Assembly (NCBI GenBank): GCA_019694455.1
Contig: JAIBBY010000004.1
Coordinates: 1-64,000, forward strand
DNA length: 64,000 bases
Direction: 5' to 3'
DNA from: Pirellulales bacterium
GTDB taxonomy: Bacteria > Planctomycetota > Planctomycetia > Pirellulales > JAEUIK01
How positions within the stretch are numbered: the first letter of the stretch is position 1; every line of letters begins with the position of its first letter. Shown here piece by piece: positions 51,425 through 61,440 of this stretch. Made by a program: the position numbers and the translations under genes. The notes below the pieces were generated by a model that ran no database searches, had not been told where the DNA came from, and saw only the letters and a program-made list of their open reading frames with translations.

Positions 51425-53656
51425 TCAAGCGTTTTTCGCCATCGCTTCGTGCAGCCGTGCGAAGCGATCGCCGCACAAGCAAGACGGCACGTCGGTCGTC
51501 GCGCCAGTTTGCGAACGCCACAACTCGGCATAGCGGCCGCCGCGAGCGATTAATTCGCGATGCGTTCCCTGCTCTGCCACTCGCCCCTCGTGCAGCACCA
51601 CAATCTGGTCGGCGTCTTTGATCGTGCTCAAGCGGTGCGCGACCACCACCACGGTACGGCCGGCCAACTCGTGCCGCAACTTCTGCTGAATCATCTGCTC
51701 GGTCGCGGTGTCGAGGTGGCTGGTCGCCTCATCGAACACCAGCACCGACGGCTGGTGCAACAGCGCCCGCGCAATGGCCAATCGCTGCCGTTGTCCGCCC
51801 GACAGGTTCGCGCCGCGCTCGCCGATCATGGTGTCGTAGCGCTGCGGCAGCGAGTTGATGAAGGCTTCTAGCCCAGCCGCTCGCGCGGCTTCGATCACCT
51901 CGCTCAGGCTCGCCTCGGGGCGGCCCAGCGCGATGTTCGCCCGGATCGAGCCGTTGAAGACGAACGGGTCTTGGCTGACGAGTCCGATTTGTTGACGGTA
52001 CGCACCGAGTTCGATGTCGCGGAGGTCGGCGCCATCGACCAAAACGTGGCCGCTGGTCGGTTGGTAATAGTTAAATAGCAGTTTCAGCAGCGTCGACTTG
52101 CCGGACCCGCTTTCACCCACGATTGCCACGGTCTGCCCCGCTGGTATTGCGAGCGAGACGCCATTGAGCACATTGCCCCGCGCGCCGTAGCTAAAGCTCA
52201 CGTCGTCCAATTCGATACCGCGCTCGAGCCCAGCGAAGTGCGCTTTGTCGTCGGCCAGCGGCTCTTCGTCGATATCGAAGATCTGAAACAATCGATCGAC
52301 AGCGACCAGCGCGTCTTGAATCTTGAGGTTCACCGTGGCCAGCCGATTGAGCGGTTCGAGCATCGTGGCCAGCAGCGTGTAGAAGAACAGCAACTGACCA
52401 ATCGACAGCGCCCCGTCGAGCACGCGATGCCCGCCGTACCACAGCACGGCAATTCCGGCGACGCCGGTGATCAGAGTCGCTAGCGATGTCAGCCGAATGT
52501 CGAGCTTTTGCAGGCTGAACAGCGCCTGCACGTAGCTCACCAGTCGAGCCTCGCCTTGATCGGCCCGCAACTCCTCGGCGCCGAACGCCTTGAAGGTTTC
52601 GATGCCAGAAAAATCTTCGATCAGGTGCGACGACAACTGCGCGCCCGCTTCCATGGTGGCCTGCACACGCTGCTCCGCCGCGCGTTGATTAAGCGCCATC
52701 GTGAGCGCGAACAACGGAACCACCAGCGACGTGGCGGCTGCCAGCCGCGGGTCGTAGAACCATAGCACCGCCAACACGCCTGCGACCACAATCGTGTCGA
52801 CAATCGCCGTGGTGGTTGTCGTGCCGGTCGCCTCACGCAACTTGGCTGCGTCGTTCACCCGCGAGAATATGTCCCCCACGCGCCGATTCTCAAAGAACCG
52901 CAGCGGCAGCTTAAGCACATGCCGGGCGTAGCCTCCCACCACGGCCAGATCGATTTTACGAGCCACGTGCGCCACCAGGTACTGCCGCACCACATTGAAC
53001 AACGCGCGGAAGCCGGCGATCAGCACCATACCAATTCCCAGCGCGTTGAGCAGCGGACGTTCGCCGCGCACCAGCACTGAGTCGACCAGGTGTTGAATGA
53101 AGTACGAGGTCGACACAGCGAGCAGCGTCATTAACAGGGCGCACAGAATCACTTCGACCAAGATCGGCCAATGTGGCGCAAGTAGGCCCAGGAACCGCGT
53201 CCACGGGCTTTGCGGTGTTTTTAGTTTGCGACAAACCCGCAGATTGTCCGGAGTCGCCAACAACAAGTTACCGCTCCACTGTTGGCCAAACACATCGCGG
53301 CTGCGCCGTTCGATTAACCCCACCGGGTCGCCAATCAAAACTCCCTTAGCGTCAGCGGCAAAGAGCACCACAAAATGCCCGCCGCGCTCAGCGTCGCTCA
53401 CATGGGCCACCGCTGGCAGCGGCATGCCAACCAGCGAATCGTAGCCGGGACAGCGCACCGCCTTGGCCGAGAAGCCAATCGCCTCGGCGGCGCGCAATAG
53501 TCCCAAGAGCGTCGCGCCTTCCGGGCCGGTACTCGATAGGTCGCGCATCTGTTCCAGGCCGATGGGCAACTGATGATGCAAAGCCAAAGTCGCCAGTGCC
53601 GCCGCTCCGCAATCGCTTTGATCGTTTTGTCGGACCAATCGTGGGCGTCGGAACAT
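51425..53656 (-). CDS. C39-peptidase ABC exporter (LanT/SunT type)
   Basis: A 743-residue peptidase-containing ABC transporter. The N-terminal C39 domain has catalytic Cys16 (QSDCGAAAL), His94 (GGHFVVL) and Asp110 (IGDP), all intact. Six transmembrane helices follow (about residues 160-420), then an ATPase with GESGSGKST, LSGGQRQR and LVFDEATS. Such exporters remove a double-glycine-type leader while moving a peptide across the inner membrane. A lanthipeptide locus begins 5.4 kb away, making the precursor at 61510 a plausible cargo. I chose ATG 53654-53656. The leader carries a strong hairpin at 53689-53715. Confidence 0.92.
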   Translation of the reverse strand: MFRRPRLVRQNDQSDCGAAALATLALHHQLPIGLEQMRDLSSTGPEGATLLGLLRAAEAIGFSAKAVRCPGYDSLVGMPLPAVAHVSDAERGGHFVVLFAADAKGVLIGDPVGLIERRSRDVFGQQWSGNLLLATPDNLRVCRKLKTPQSPWTRFLGLLAPHWPILVEVILCALLMTLLAVSTSYFIQHLVDSVLVRGERPLLNALGIGMVLIAGFRALFNVVRQYLVAHVARKIDLAVVGGYARHVLKLPLRFFENRRVGDIFSRVNDAAKLREATGTTTTTAIVDTIVVAGVLAVLWFYDPRLAAATSLVVPLFALTMALNQRAAEQRVQATMEAGAQLSSHLIEDFSGIETFKAFGAEELRADQGEARLVSYVQALFSLQKLDIRLTSLATLITGVAGIAVLWYGGHRVLDGALSIGQLLFFYTLLATMLEPLNRLATVNLKIQDALVAVDRLFQIFDIDEEPLADDKAHFAGLERGIELDDVSFSYGARGNVLNGVSLAIPAGQTVAIVGESGSGKSTLLKLLFNYYQPTSGHVLVDGADLRDIELGAYRQQIGLVSQDPFVFNGSIRANIALGRPEASLSEVIEAARAAGLEAFINSLPQRYDTMIGERGANLSGGQRQRLAIARALLHQPSVLVFDEATSHLDTATEQMIQQKLRHELAGRTVVVVAHRLSTIKDADQIVVLHEGRVAEQGTHRELIARGGRYAELWRSQTGATTDVPSCLCGDRFARLHEAMAKNA

Positions 53657-54014
53657 GCTCTGGGTCTCCCGCTGGCAAATGGCAAATGGCCTAATGGGGT
53701 TCTGCCTCATTAGGCGAGAATCGCGGGCCAGATGTTACAGGCGGGTGGCGACGTGGCCGTCGCGAATGCCATGATTCATGGGATGCCAGTTGATGGTAGG
53801 AGAGGCCATGCCAAACGAGCGTGAGGCGAGCGCAATTCGATTAAATCGAGTTCACCAACGAGATTACAAATCGGCAAGTTCTTGATTCCCAAGGAGATGC
53901 CGCTTCCCCGGCGCATGACGGCCGACTTAGACTTTTCACGAGGAGCGGCCGTAGTAAGAGTTGGCAAATTAGCCGCGCCGTTCGAGTTCGGTGCCGAAAA
54001 GGGTTGATTAGACG
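53657..54014. other. Divergent promoter region of the ABC exporter and RND operon
   Basis: A stretch of 358 bases without a gene. It holds the hairpin at 53689-53715 and a tandem GCAAATG pair just before it. The remaining 300 bases toward the RND genes show nothing I can assign. Confidence 0.4.
53689..53715 (-). promoter_or_regulatory. Hairpin in the leader of the C39 ABC exporter gene
   Basis: GCCTAATG (53689-53696) pairs perfectly with CATTAGGC (53708-53715). The stem extends to 11 pairs with one G-T wobble, leaving a 5-base loop. It starts 33 bases upstream of the exporter start codon and has no T run, so it is more likely an operator or mRNA leader structure than a terminator. Confidence 0.5.
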
Positions 54015-55400
54015 ATGGCGGCTGGTGGCGTACGAAAATTCGCGGGCTGGCTCGGCTTGGCGGCACTTTGTGTGGCTATTGTCGTGGCCGCGCTGGTCTG
54101 GATGCGTGAGCGCGATTCTGCCCATGTCGCGGCAGCCGCTGACGTCAACTCTGTGCCGCCACGCGTCCGCCTCGCCGCGGGCGCCACTGACACTCTGGAA
54201 ATCCCACCGCAGGCTCACACCGAACTTGGTATTCGGGTGGCCAAGGTCGAACCGGCGCCGGCCCCTGACCCTTTAGTTCTTTCTGGTTCGCTGCTGCTCG
54301 ACTCCGCTCGCCTTGTCCATGTTCACACTCGCTTCGGCGGCGAAGTCGTCGAGATTGGCGCATGCAACGACGCTGGCGCCGAGCGCCCGCTGCGACTGAA
54401 CGACCATGTGCGGCAGGGACAACTTATCGCCGTCATCTGGAGCAAGGAGGTTGGCGAGGCAAAGAGCGATCTGGTCGACGCGCTTTCGCAACTGGCGTTA
54501 GGCCAGGCCCAACTTGCCCGACTGAAGAAGCTTGGCGGCGGCATCGTTCCGGAGAAAGCGATTCAAGAGGCGGAGCGCAACTGCGAAAAGGCTGTGATCC
54601 AGGTCGATCGCATCGAACGAACTCTCCGTTCCTGGCGGCTCACCGACGCCGAAATCGACAGTGTGAAGCAAGAGGCGCAGCGAATACGCGACAACGCTAT
54701 TCCAGACAACGAGGAGATCGACCGTACCTGGGCCGAGGTCGATGTCCGGGCGCCGATCGATGGCGTGATTCTCGAAAAGAATATCGCAGTCGGCGACATC
54801 GTGAACACGTCGCTCGACCTCTTCCAGGTCGCCGATCTCTCGAAGCTGACCGTGATGGCGAACATCTACGAGGAGGACATTCCGGCTGTTGCCGCGCTTC
54901 CCGCCGACCAGAAGGTGTGGCAGATTGCCCTGAAATCGGAACCGGGCAGCGCTCCAATTCAAGGTCGCTTCGACGTCATTGGCAATGTGATCGATCCCAA
55001 GCAGCACACGGGCATCGTCATGGGCTGGGTCGACAATTCCAACGGTCGCCTTAAAGTGGCCCAGTTCATCACGGCCACCATCCAGCTTCCGGCGCCGGCC
55101 GGCGAGGTCGCCATTCCGGTCGATGCCGCCATCGACGATGGGGCGCACTGCCGGGTCTTTGTCGCGGATGACAGCACGGGGCATCGGGTGACCGAACGCA
55201 AGGTCATGGTCGCGCGACATGCGACCAACGTGGTGTATTTGCGCAACACGCTTACGCCCGAGGAAGAAGCGGACGGGATGTGCCGGCTCGAACCAGGCGA
55301 GATGGTCATCACCGAGGGCAATGTCGAACTGGCGAGCGCTCTGGAAGAGTTGCGCTCTAGCGCCCAGGCCGAATCGCGCGCCGTCGCGCGCGCCCCGTAG
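54015..55400 (+). CDS. CusB/CzcB-type RND periplasmic adaptor
   Basis: A 461-residue adaptor. An N-terminal helix (about residues 8-28) anchors or exports it. Lipoyl halves (HVHTRFGGEVVEI and VRAPIDGVILEKNIAVGDIV) flank a helical hairpin, and a beta-barrel region (LTVMANIYEEDIPAV) follows. The family assembles tripartite metal or organic efflux pumps with a CusA-like inner-membrane protein, encoded 84 bases downstream. There is no obvious Met/His metal-binding tail, so the substrate is open. No outer-membrane TolC-type gene is in the window. Confidence 0.9.
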   Translation: MAAGGVRKFAGWLGLAALCVAIVVAALVWMRERDSAHVAAAADVNSVPPRVRLAAGATDTLEIPPQAHTELGIRVAKVEPAPAPDPLVLSGSLLLDSARLVHVHTRFGGEVVEIGACNDAGAERPLRLNDHVRQGQLIAVIWSKEVGEAKSDLVDALSQLALGQAQLARLKKLGGGIVPEKAIQEAERNCEKAVIQVDRIERTLRSWRLTDAEIDSVKQEAQRIRDNAIPDNEEIDRTWAEVDVRAPIDGVILEKNIAVGDIVNTSLDLFQVADLSKLTVMANIYEEDIPAVAALPADQKVWQIALKSEPGSAPIQGRFDVIGNVIDPKQHTGIVMGWVDNSNGRLKVAQFITATIQLPAPAGEVAIPVDAAIDDGAHCRVFVADDSTGHRVTERKVMVARHATNVVYLRNTLTPEEEADGMCRLEPGEMVITEGNVELASALEELRSSAQAESRAVARAP

Positions 55401-55484
55401 CGCGCGAGTTTTCGGGCGCGCCGCGTCTTCTTCCATCCAGCCAGGATCGCCGTTGGCGAACCGGCAAGCTCAAGGTTCGTTGCG

Positions 55485-58400
55485 ATGATTCGCAAGCTGA
55501 TTTATTGGGCGACCGAGAATCACCTGGTCGTGCTGTTGTTGGCGGCCACGCTCATCGCGGTGGGATCGCACGCTTTTGTAAGTGTTAATGTCGAGGCCTA
55601 TCCCGACCCGGCTCCCGCGATCGTCGAAGTCATCGCTCAATACCCGGGCGCCACGGCCGAAGAGGTCGAGCGGCAGGTGACGATTCCGCTGGAAATCGCC
55701 TTGGCCGGAATGCCCGGTCTGAAATATACGCGCAGCAAGTCGCTGTTTGGCCTTTCTCACCTGCGGAATCAGTTTGAATACGGCATCGACAATTCGCGCG
55801 CCCGCATCGAAGTTCTGAATCGTTTGCATAGCATCGACCTGCCTGACGGCGTGCGGCCGGTCCTGGCGCCAACCTCGCCGACTGGCGAGATCTTCCGCTA
55901 CACCATCAGCAGTCCTCGCAACGCGTTAGGGCGGCCAATCTACACGCCCAACGACCTCAAGAGCCTGGAAGATTGGGTGCTTGAAAAGGAATTTCGCCGC
56001 ATTCCCCGCATCATCGACGTTGTTAGTTTTGGCGGTTCGCAGAAGCGCTACGAAGTTCAGCCCGATCCCGATCGCCTGCGGCAATACGGCATCACGCTCG
56101 AAGAACTGCAGACCGCGATCGCCAACAGCAACGCCAATGTCAGCGGCGACTATATGGTTCGTGGACATACGGCCGAGGCGGTGCGCGGGCTGGGATTAAT
56201 TGGCGGCGGACAAGACCCCGTGCTGCGGATTCCGCCTGATAGCAGCCCGACCAAGGCCGCGGAAGTGCTGCGCAGGGAAGAAAACCAACGTCTGAGCGAG
56301 ATTCGCCAGATTGTGCTGGCGGCGACGAACAATGTGCCGATTCGCGTCCGCGACGTCGTCGATGGCGGGCACCTTGGCCCCATGGAATCTGTCGGCGCCG
56401 AAGGAGTCGTCGTCAGCAACCACACTCGCATGGGCAAGGCGATGGTCATGCGGCCGCAAAAGGACTCTCAAGGTCGTCCCGTGCTCGACGCGGACGGGCG
56501 ACGAGTATGGAACGAAGACGACGACACGATTCAAGGCATCGTGCTGCTCCGCAAAGGAGAGCAGTCGAAGCCGGCGCTGCAGGACGTCAAGCAAAAATTC
56601 GAGGAATTGAACGATGACTCGGGCAAGCTGCTGCCGGGCGTCAAGCTGGACATGTTCTACGATCGCACCAACTTGATCAATCTGACGACCGAGACGGTCC
56701 ATGAAAATCTCGTCGTGGGGATGGTCCTCGTCTCGGCGGTGCTGTTGATATTTCTGAACAACGTCCGCTGCGCGATGATCGTGGCGGTGAACATTCCGCT
56801 GGCTTTGCTGTTCGCGTTTTCGGTGCTGTACTTTCGCGGCATGTCGGCCAATTTGCTGTCGTTGGGCGCCGTCGACTTCGGCATCATCGTCGATTCGTCG
56901 GTCATCATGGTCGAGGCGATCTTCCGTTACTTGCGCAGCGGAACGCGCCCCGATCTCAATCTGAATCAACGCATCCGACTGGCGGCGGGCGAGGTGGAGC
57001 GCAGCCTGCTGTTCGCCACCATCATCATGGTCTTCGCCTTGCTGCCGCTGTTCACGATGAAGGGCCCCGAAGGGCAGATCTTTGGCCCCATGGCCGACAC
57101 CTACGCCTTTGCGCTCGGCGGCGCGCTACTGCTCGCGCTCACACTGTCGCCCGTCTTGTGCGGCCTCTTTTTCAAGCAGATTCAACCCGGCGGCGACAAC
57201 ATTATTGTCCGCGGCCTGCGTCATTTTTACCTCTGGCAACTCGAGTGGGTGCTCGTTCATCGCAAAACCACGCTCTCGGTGTTCGCCGTCGCCATTGTCG
57301 TCACGGGGTTGGCGCTACCCTATTTGGGACGCGAGTTCATGCCCGAGCTGGAAGAGGGCAATGTTTATATGCGCAGCACGTTTCCCGTGAATGTGTCGTT
57401 GGATGAAGTGACCGACAAGGCGCAGCGGGCGATGCGTATGTTGCGCGAATTCCCGGAAATTGACGCGGCGCTGGCCCAGGCCGGTCGGCCCGACGACGGC
57501 ACCGATCCCACTGGGTTCTACAACTGCGAGTTCTTTTTGCCGCTCAAGCAGAAGCATGACTGGCCCGCTGTGCGGCAGCGCCGTGGAATCTTGGCCTGGC
57601 TGTGGGGCGCGAAGCGTCCGCGCACGAAGGCGGAGTTGATCTCGGAGATGAGCGACCTGCTCAACTCCTCGATTCCGGGAGTTGATTGGAATTTTTCGCA
57701 GATGATTCGCGACAACGTGATGGAGACGCTGTCCGGCGTCAAAGGCGAAAACTCGGTGAAGATCATCGGGCCCGATCTCGACACGCTCGAACAACTGGCG
57801 AATCGCATGAAGTCGTCGCTCTCTCAGATTCCCGGCATCACCAACGTTGGCGTCTTCAGCATCAAGGGGCAAACCAACCTCGAGTTTCCCATCGATCGGC
57901 AAAAATGCGCGTTGTGGAACGTTAGCGTGGCCGATGTGCAAGGCGCCTTGGCCACCGCCGTGGGGGGCCGCGCCTGCACCGAGATGGTCGAAGGTGAACG
58001 CAAGTTCGATGTCACCTTGCGGTGGCCCAAGCGGCTGCGCGACAGCGCCGACCGTATCCTCGATATCCCTGTCGATGTCGTCAAAAATCGCGTCACCACC
58101 GATGATTACGGCTCCACCGATGGCACGGTCAGCGTCACCGGAACGAACATCACCCTCCCTAGCGTGACGGGAAACCGCCGCAACACAACCTACACCAACT
58201 CGGGCGCCATTCCGCGCCGTCGCCTCGGCGACCTCGTCACGCCGCTCGACGCCGCAGGCGTGCAGAGCGATGCCGGCAGCTTTGTGCGGCCGGGCGTATC
58301 GACGATCTATCGCGAACAGGGAAATCGGCTGATCGCCGTGAAGTTCAGCGTGCGTGGCCGCGATCTGGCCAGCGCCGTTGGCGAGGCACAGGCAAAGACC

Positions 58401-58985
58401 GCAAAGCTAATTCCCGCCAACTATCACCTGGAATGGAGCGGCGAGTTTCAGGAGATGCAGGAGGCAGTTCATCGTCTCACCTGGGCCGTGGCGTTGTCCT
58501 TGACCTTGATCCTGGTGCTGCTCTATTTGGCACAACGGTCCGTACTTGACACGCTCGTTGTCTTCTCGAACGTCATCGTCATGTCGATTGGCGGCGTATG
58601 GGCCCTATTGCTCACGGGCCACAACTTCAATATCTCGGCCGGCGTGGGTTTCATCTCGATCTTGGGAGTCGGCATCATGAACGGGCTGTTGCTCGTCTCC
58701 AGTTTCAATCACTTCCGCCATCAGGGTCAATCGCTCGATGAGGCCCTGCGCAACGGAGTTGGCACGCGCATCCGTCCGTTGACGATGACTGCCCTGACGG
58801 CAATTTTTGGCATGTTGCCAGCCGCCGTTTCGACCCGGATCGGCGCACAGACCCAGCAACCGCTGGCGATCGTTGTCATCGGCGGCATGTTGATGACCGC
58901 GCTCTTGAACAACTTCATCGCGCTGCTTTACAGCTACTACGGTGACCGCGATCCGATCGACACCGGCGGCAATCTCGCTCACTAA
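55485..58985 (+). CDS. CusA/CzcA-type RND efflux transporter
   Basis: A 1166-residue inner-membrane pump of normal RND length with twelve expected transmembrane helices. Typical segments: VEAYPDPAPAIVEVIAQYPGATAEEVERQVTIPLE, LGAVDFGIIVDSSVIMVE (with the Asp of the proton relay in helix 4), and repeated helices near the C-terminus (VGFISILGVGIMNGLLLVSS). It resembles heavy-metal exporters, but I cannot see a clear Met-based copper site. It is cotranscribed with the adaptor and converges with lanM. Its closeness to a lanthipeptide locus may be chance. Confidence 0.92.
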   Translation: MIRKLIYWATENHLVVLLLAATLIAVGSHAFVSVNVEAYPDPAPAIVEVIAQYPGATAEEVERQVTIPLEIALAGMPGLKYTRSKSLFGLSHLRNQFEYGIDNSRARIEVLNRLHSIDLPDGVRPVLAPTSPTGEIFRYTISSPRNALGRPIYTPNDLKSLEDWVLEKEFRRIPRIIDVVSFGGSQKRYEVQPDPDRLRQYGITLEELQTAIANSNANVSGDYMVRGHTAEAVRGLGLIGGGQDPVLRIPPDSSPTKAAEVLRREENQRLSEIRQIVLAATNNVPIRVRDVVDGGHLGPMESVGAEGVVVSNHTRMGKAMVMRPQKDSQGRPVLDADGRRVWNEDDDTIQGIVLLRKGEQSKPALQDVKQKFEELNDDSGKLLPGVKLDMFYDRTNLINLTTETVHENLVVGMVLVSAVLLIFLNNVRCAMIVAVNIPLALLFAFSVLYFRGMSANLLSLGAVDFGIIVDSSVIMVEAIFRYLRSGTRPDLNLNQRIRLAAGEVERSLLFATIIMVFALLPLFTMKGPEGQIFGPMADTYAFALGGALLLALTLSPVLCGLFFKQIQPGGDNIIVRGLRHFYLWQLEWVLVHRKTTLSVFAVAIVVTGLALPYLGREFMPELEEGNVYMRSTFPVNVSLDEVTDKAQRAMRMLREFPEIDAALAQAGRPDDGTDPTGFYNCEFFLPLKQKHDWPAVRQRRGILAWLWGAKRPRTKAELISEMSDLLNSSIPGVDWNFSQMIRDNVMETLSGVKGENSVKIIGPDLDTLEQLANRMKSSLSQIPGITNVGVFSIKGQTNLEFPIDRQKCALWNVSVADVQGALATAVGGRACTEMVEGERKFDVTLRWPKRLRDSADRILDIPVDVVKNRVTTDDYGSTDGTVSVTGTNITLPSVTGNRRNTTYTNSGAIPRRRLGDLVTPLDAAGVQSDAGSFVRPGVSTIYREQGNRLIAVKFSVRGRDLASAVGEAQAKTAKLIPANYHLEWSGEFQEMQEAVHRLTWAVALSLTLILVLLYLAQRSVLDTLVVFSNVIVMSIGGVWALLLTGHNFNISAGVGFISILGVGIMNGLLLVSSFNHFRHQGQSLDEALRNGVGTRIRPLTMTALTAIFGMLPAAVSTRIGAQTQQPLAIVVIGGMLMTALLNNFIALLYSYYGDRDPIDTGGNLAH

Positions 58986-59033
58986 CACGTTATGCCCGGC
59001 GGATGCGGTGGACTTGATGTAGGCCGGCGGCGC

Positions 59034-61337
59034 TCAACCAAGCTTGGCCAGTAGTTCCATGCCGCGGCCGGCCAAGCCTTCGCGAGCCCCTGGCATGTCG
59101 ACCCCGGTCGGCAGGTCTAAACTGCGCGGCTGGGCTTCGCAGGCGTCTCGCAATATCGCCATGCCGGTGGCGGCGGAGCAGTTGCCCGTCAAATCGCCCG
59201 TATGGAGGCCGCAGTCTTGCGCAATAGCCAGTTCTAGCGCCCAGGTCACGACGGCCAGCGCCGAGTCGTTCCACAGTTGCGCCAAATGATAGAGGGCGCG
59301 CGGAAGCTGTCCCATTTCCGGCAGGCTCGCTTGCGCTTTGCGCAGTTCTTCGTCGTCTGACAGACGCAAGAGCACACCTTTGATGCCGCGCCGCGCCAAC
59401 TCGGAGTATCGCTTAACTCCAGTGACTCTCCCCAAGTGGGCCAGAAACAGGGCAATGCCAGTCGCGCCGGTCGCCACATCGCCCCCCAAGGGACCAATTG
59501 ACCACCAGCGGGGCCGCTCGACCAATCCCAACCAGCCTGCCTCCTCGTCGCGCACACATGCCAAGTCGGCCAGTCGATCGCCAATGCGTCGCGCCTCGGT
59601 CAGCGGATCGCCAGCGATCCATGAAGCGCTTGCCGATTTCACTGTGCGACGCGCCAGCGCTAGCGAAGCGCGAATCAACCACAACTGTTGGGCCAAGTCG
59701 GCCTCTTCGAACGTCGCAATGACATTGCGGACTTGTTCCAGCATCGGCCGAACAAAGAAATTGGTGATCACCTCGCCCGAGCTAACGCAGAGATCGCGAC
59801 TGGCGGGGCGGCTCGTGAATACCGGCACATCGCTGCGATTCAGATCGTCGCGTTCATGCTCGACCAGCCGTGCCAGGCAGGGAAATTGCCGCGCCCGCGC
59901 GTCGAGCAGCGACAGCAGCGACTCACGCTCGGCGCCGTCGCGCAGCCGATCGGGATGCAAACCTTGCTCGAGCAAGATGCCATACACCTGTGTTGGCCGG
60001 GCGATGAACCGCACCTCGGCGTCGCCAAACGCGGCAATCGGGCCATCGGCGGCCAATAGCTCGTCGCGGCGCGCCGCCAGCAAGCGATAAGTCGATTCGA
60101 AACCCGCCACGAGATCGTCTTCAAAATCGGCCAGCGCCAGCGCTTCGCCATGGAGGCGCGGACGATGCAATCCCTCGGGCACGGCCACCGCCACCTGCGT
60201 GGCTTGCATCTGATCGGCGCCGGCATGTTCCCAAGCGGAGGTCACAAATGGCGTCTCCTGTCCGGCAACCGCTCCCAAGCCGCTGAAATCGATCGGCTCC
60301 CCCATCCCTTCGACAAACGCCAGTTGCGGCAACATCCGCAGTGGGATCACCGACTGATTGAGCGCGGTCGCGGCCGGGCATTTTGGCGGCTGCGGAAGTT
60401 GTTGATGAAACAGCGCCTCCAAGTCGACGAACAGCGGATGCTCGCCGCAGGCAATTAGGTTTTCGAAGTGCAGGTCGGTGGCGGCCAGCATCCGCAGGAT
60501 CGCCAAGTATCCCCCTTGCCGCTGATAAAAGCGGCGTGCTTCGTCGATCGAGTCGCACGACTTGGCCGGCACAAACTCCACCCAGCCGTGATCGCGCTGA
60601 TCGACCACCCGCAACGGGCGAAACGCGGGCGTCGCGCCGCGGGCATTGAGCCAGATCAACAACCGTTGAAATCGCGCCTCGGCGGCCAGCGAACGCGGCT
60701 TATAGACTAGGCGTTGGCCATCGGAAAACGCGAGAATCATGACCGAACGTCCACCGCGATGCGGATCGCCGGCGCCCCCCTCGATCGAAGCCAGGCGCGT
60801 GGGGCGTCGTGAGGCAAAGAAGCAATTCGCCAGTCGCGACCAGTCGCGCGCCAAGTGGCCGGCGAACTCGGCCGACGCCGCACGCCACTGGTCGATCGTC
60901 TGCCGCGCGAGCCGCGCCAGCACTGGGTATTCGCTCAATAGCTCCGACGCGAACTCTGGTTCGCCCAGTCGCCGGACGAACGAGCGAAACCGGTCTTCGG
61001 GCGTGTCGCCCGCAAGTGTCCCTTGCAATCGCGCCACATGCAGTTCCAGCACCGCAGTGCGGCCGATTTGATGAATCAGTTGCCCCGCCAGCTTTTGATA
61101 CAACATCGCCTCCAACTCGCTGGCGTGATATGGCAGCCCTGCGCGATAGAGCGACTTGATCGCGCTCAACAACCGGCGTCGCGCGTCGTCGATCCACGGT
61201 TCGACCAATCGCAGGAATCCAGCGGCCGGACCCCAGGCCGCCTCGTCGACCGTGGGCGCCGATAAGCAGCGATTGCGATCGACCGGGGTGATTCGCAAGG
61301 TCGATTCGGTTTGCGAGTGAACGGCGGTCGCGGTCAT
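59034..61337 (-). CDS. lanM: Class II lanthipeptide synthetase LanM with reduced cyclase domain
   Basis: A 767-residue LanM, about 200-300 residues shorter than usual. The dehydratase half (about 40-570) is complete by motif: GDPHRGGRSVMIL (190 onward), VYKPRSL (211 onward), TDLHFENLI (287 onward) and FVDLEALF. It should phosphorylate and dehydrate Ser/Thr. The C-terminal cyclase begins normally (ATGATGIALFLAHL, about 622-635), but only about 180 residues remain. Neither WCxG nor CHG, the zinc-binding elements, is present. The end still resembles LanC (MPGAREGLAGRGMELLAKL). The start ATG 61335-61337 follows AGAGGAG. It is the last gene of the MNIO-partner-precursor-lanM unit. Confidence 0.9.
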   Translation of the reverse strand: MTATAVHSQTESTLRITPVDRNRCLSAPTVDEAAWGPAAGFLRLVEPWIDDARRRLLSAIKSLYRAGLPYHASELEAMLYQKLAGQLIHQIGRTAVLELHVARLQGTLAGDTPEDRFRSFVRRLGEPEFASELLSEYPVLARLARQTIDQWRAASAEFAGHLARDWSRLANCFFASRRPTRLASIEGGAGDPHRGGRSVMILAFSDGQRLVYKPRSLAAEARFQRLLIWLNARGATPAFRPLRVVDQRDHGWVEFVPAKSCDSIDEARRFYQRQGGYLAILRMLAATDLHFENLIACGEHPLFVDLEALFHQQLPQPPKCPAATALNQSVIPLRMLPQLAFVEGMGEPIDFSGLGAVAGQETPFVTSAWEHAGADQMQATQVAVAVPEGLHRPRLHGEALALADFEDDLVAGFESTYRLLAARRDELLAADGPIAAFGDAEVRFIARPTQVYGILLEQGLHPDRLRDGAERESLLSLLDARARQFPCLARLVEHERDDLNRSDVPVFTSRPASRDLCVSSGEVITNFFVRPMLEQVRNVIATFEEADLAQQLWLIRASLALARRTVKSASASWIAGDPLTEARRIGDRLADLACVRDEEAGWLGLVERPRWWSIGPLGGDVATGATGIALFLAHLGRVTGVKRYSELARRGIKGVLLRLSDDEELRKAQASLPEMGQLPRALYHLAQLWNDSALAVVTWALELAIAQDCGLHTGDLTGNCSAATGMAILRDACEAQPRSLDLPTGVDMPGAREGLAGRGMELLAKLG

Positions 61338-61440
61338 GGCGGGCACTCCTCTGACGAAGGTGAAGGATCGGGTATCAGCAAGGCGCATCGCACGCATGGT
61401 TGTTACGCGTGCCGGGTGAAACGCCGCTTGATGTCAGACC

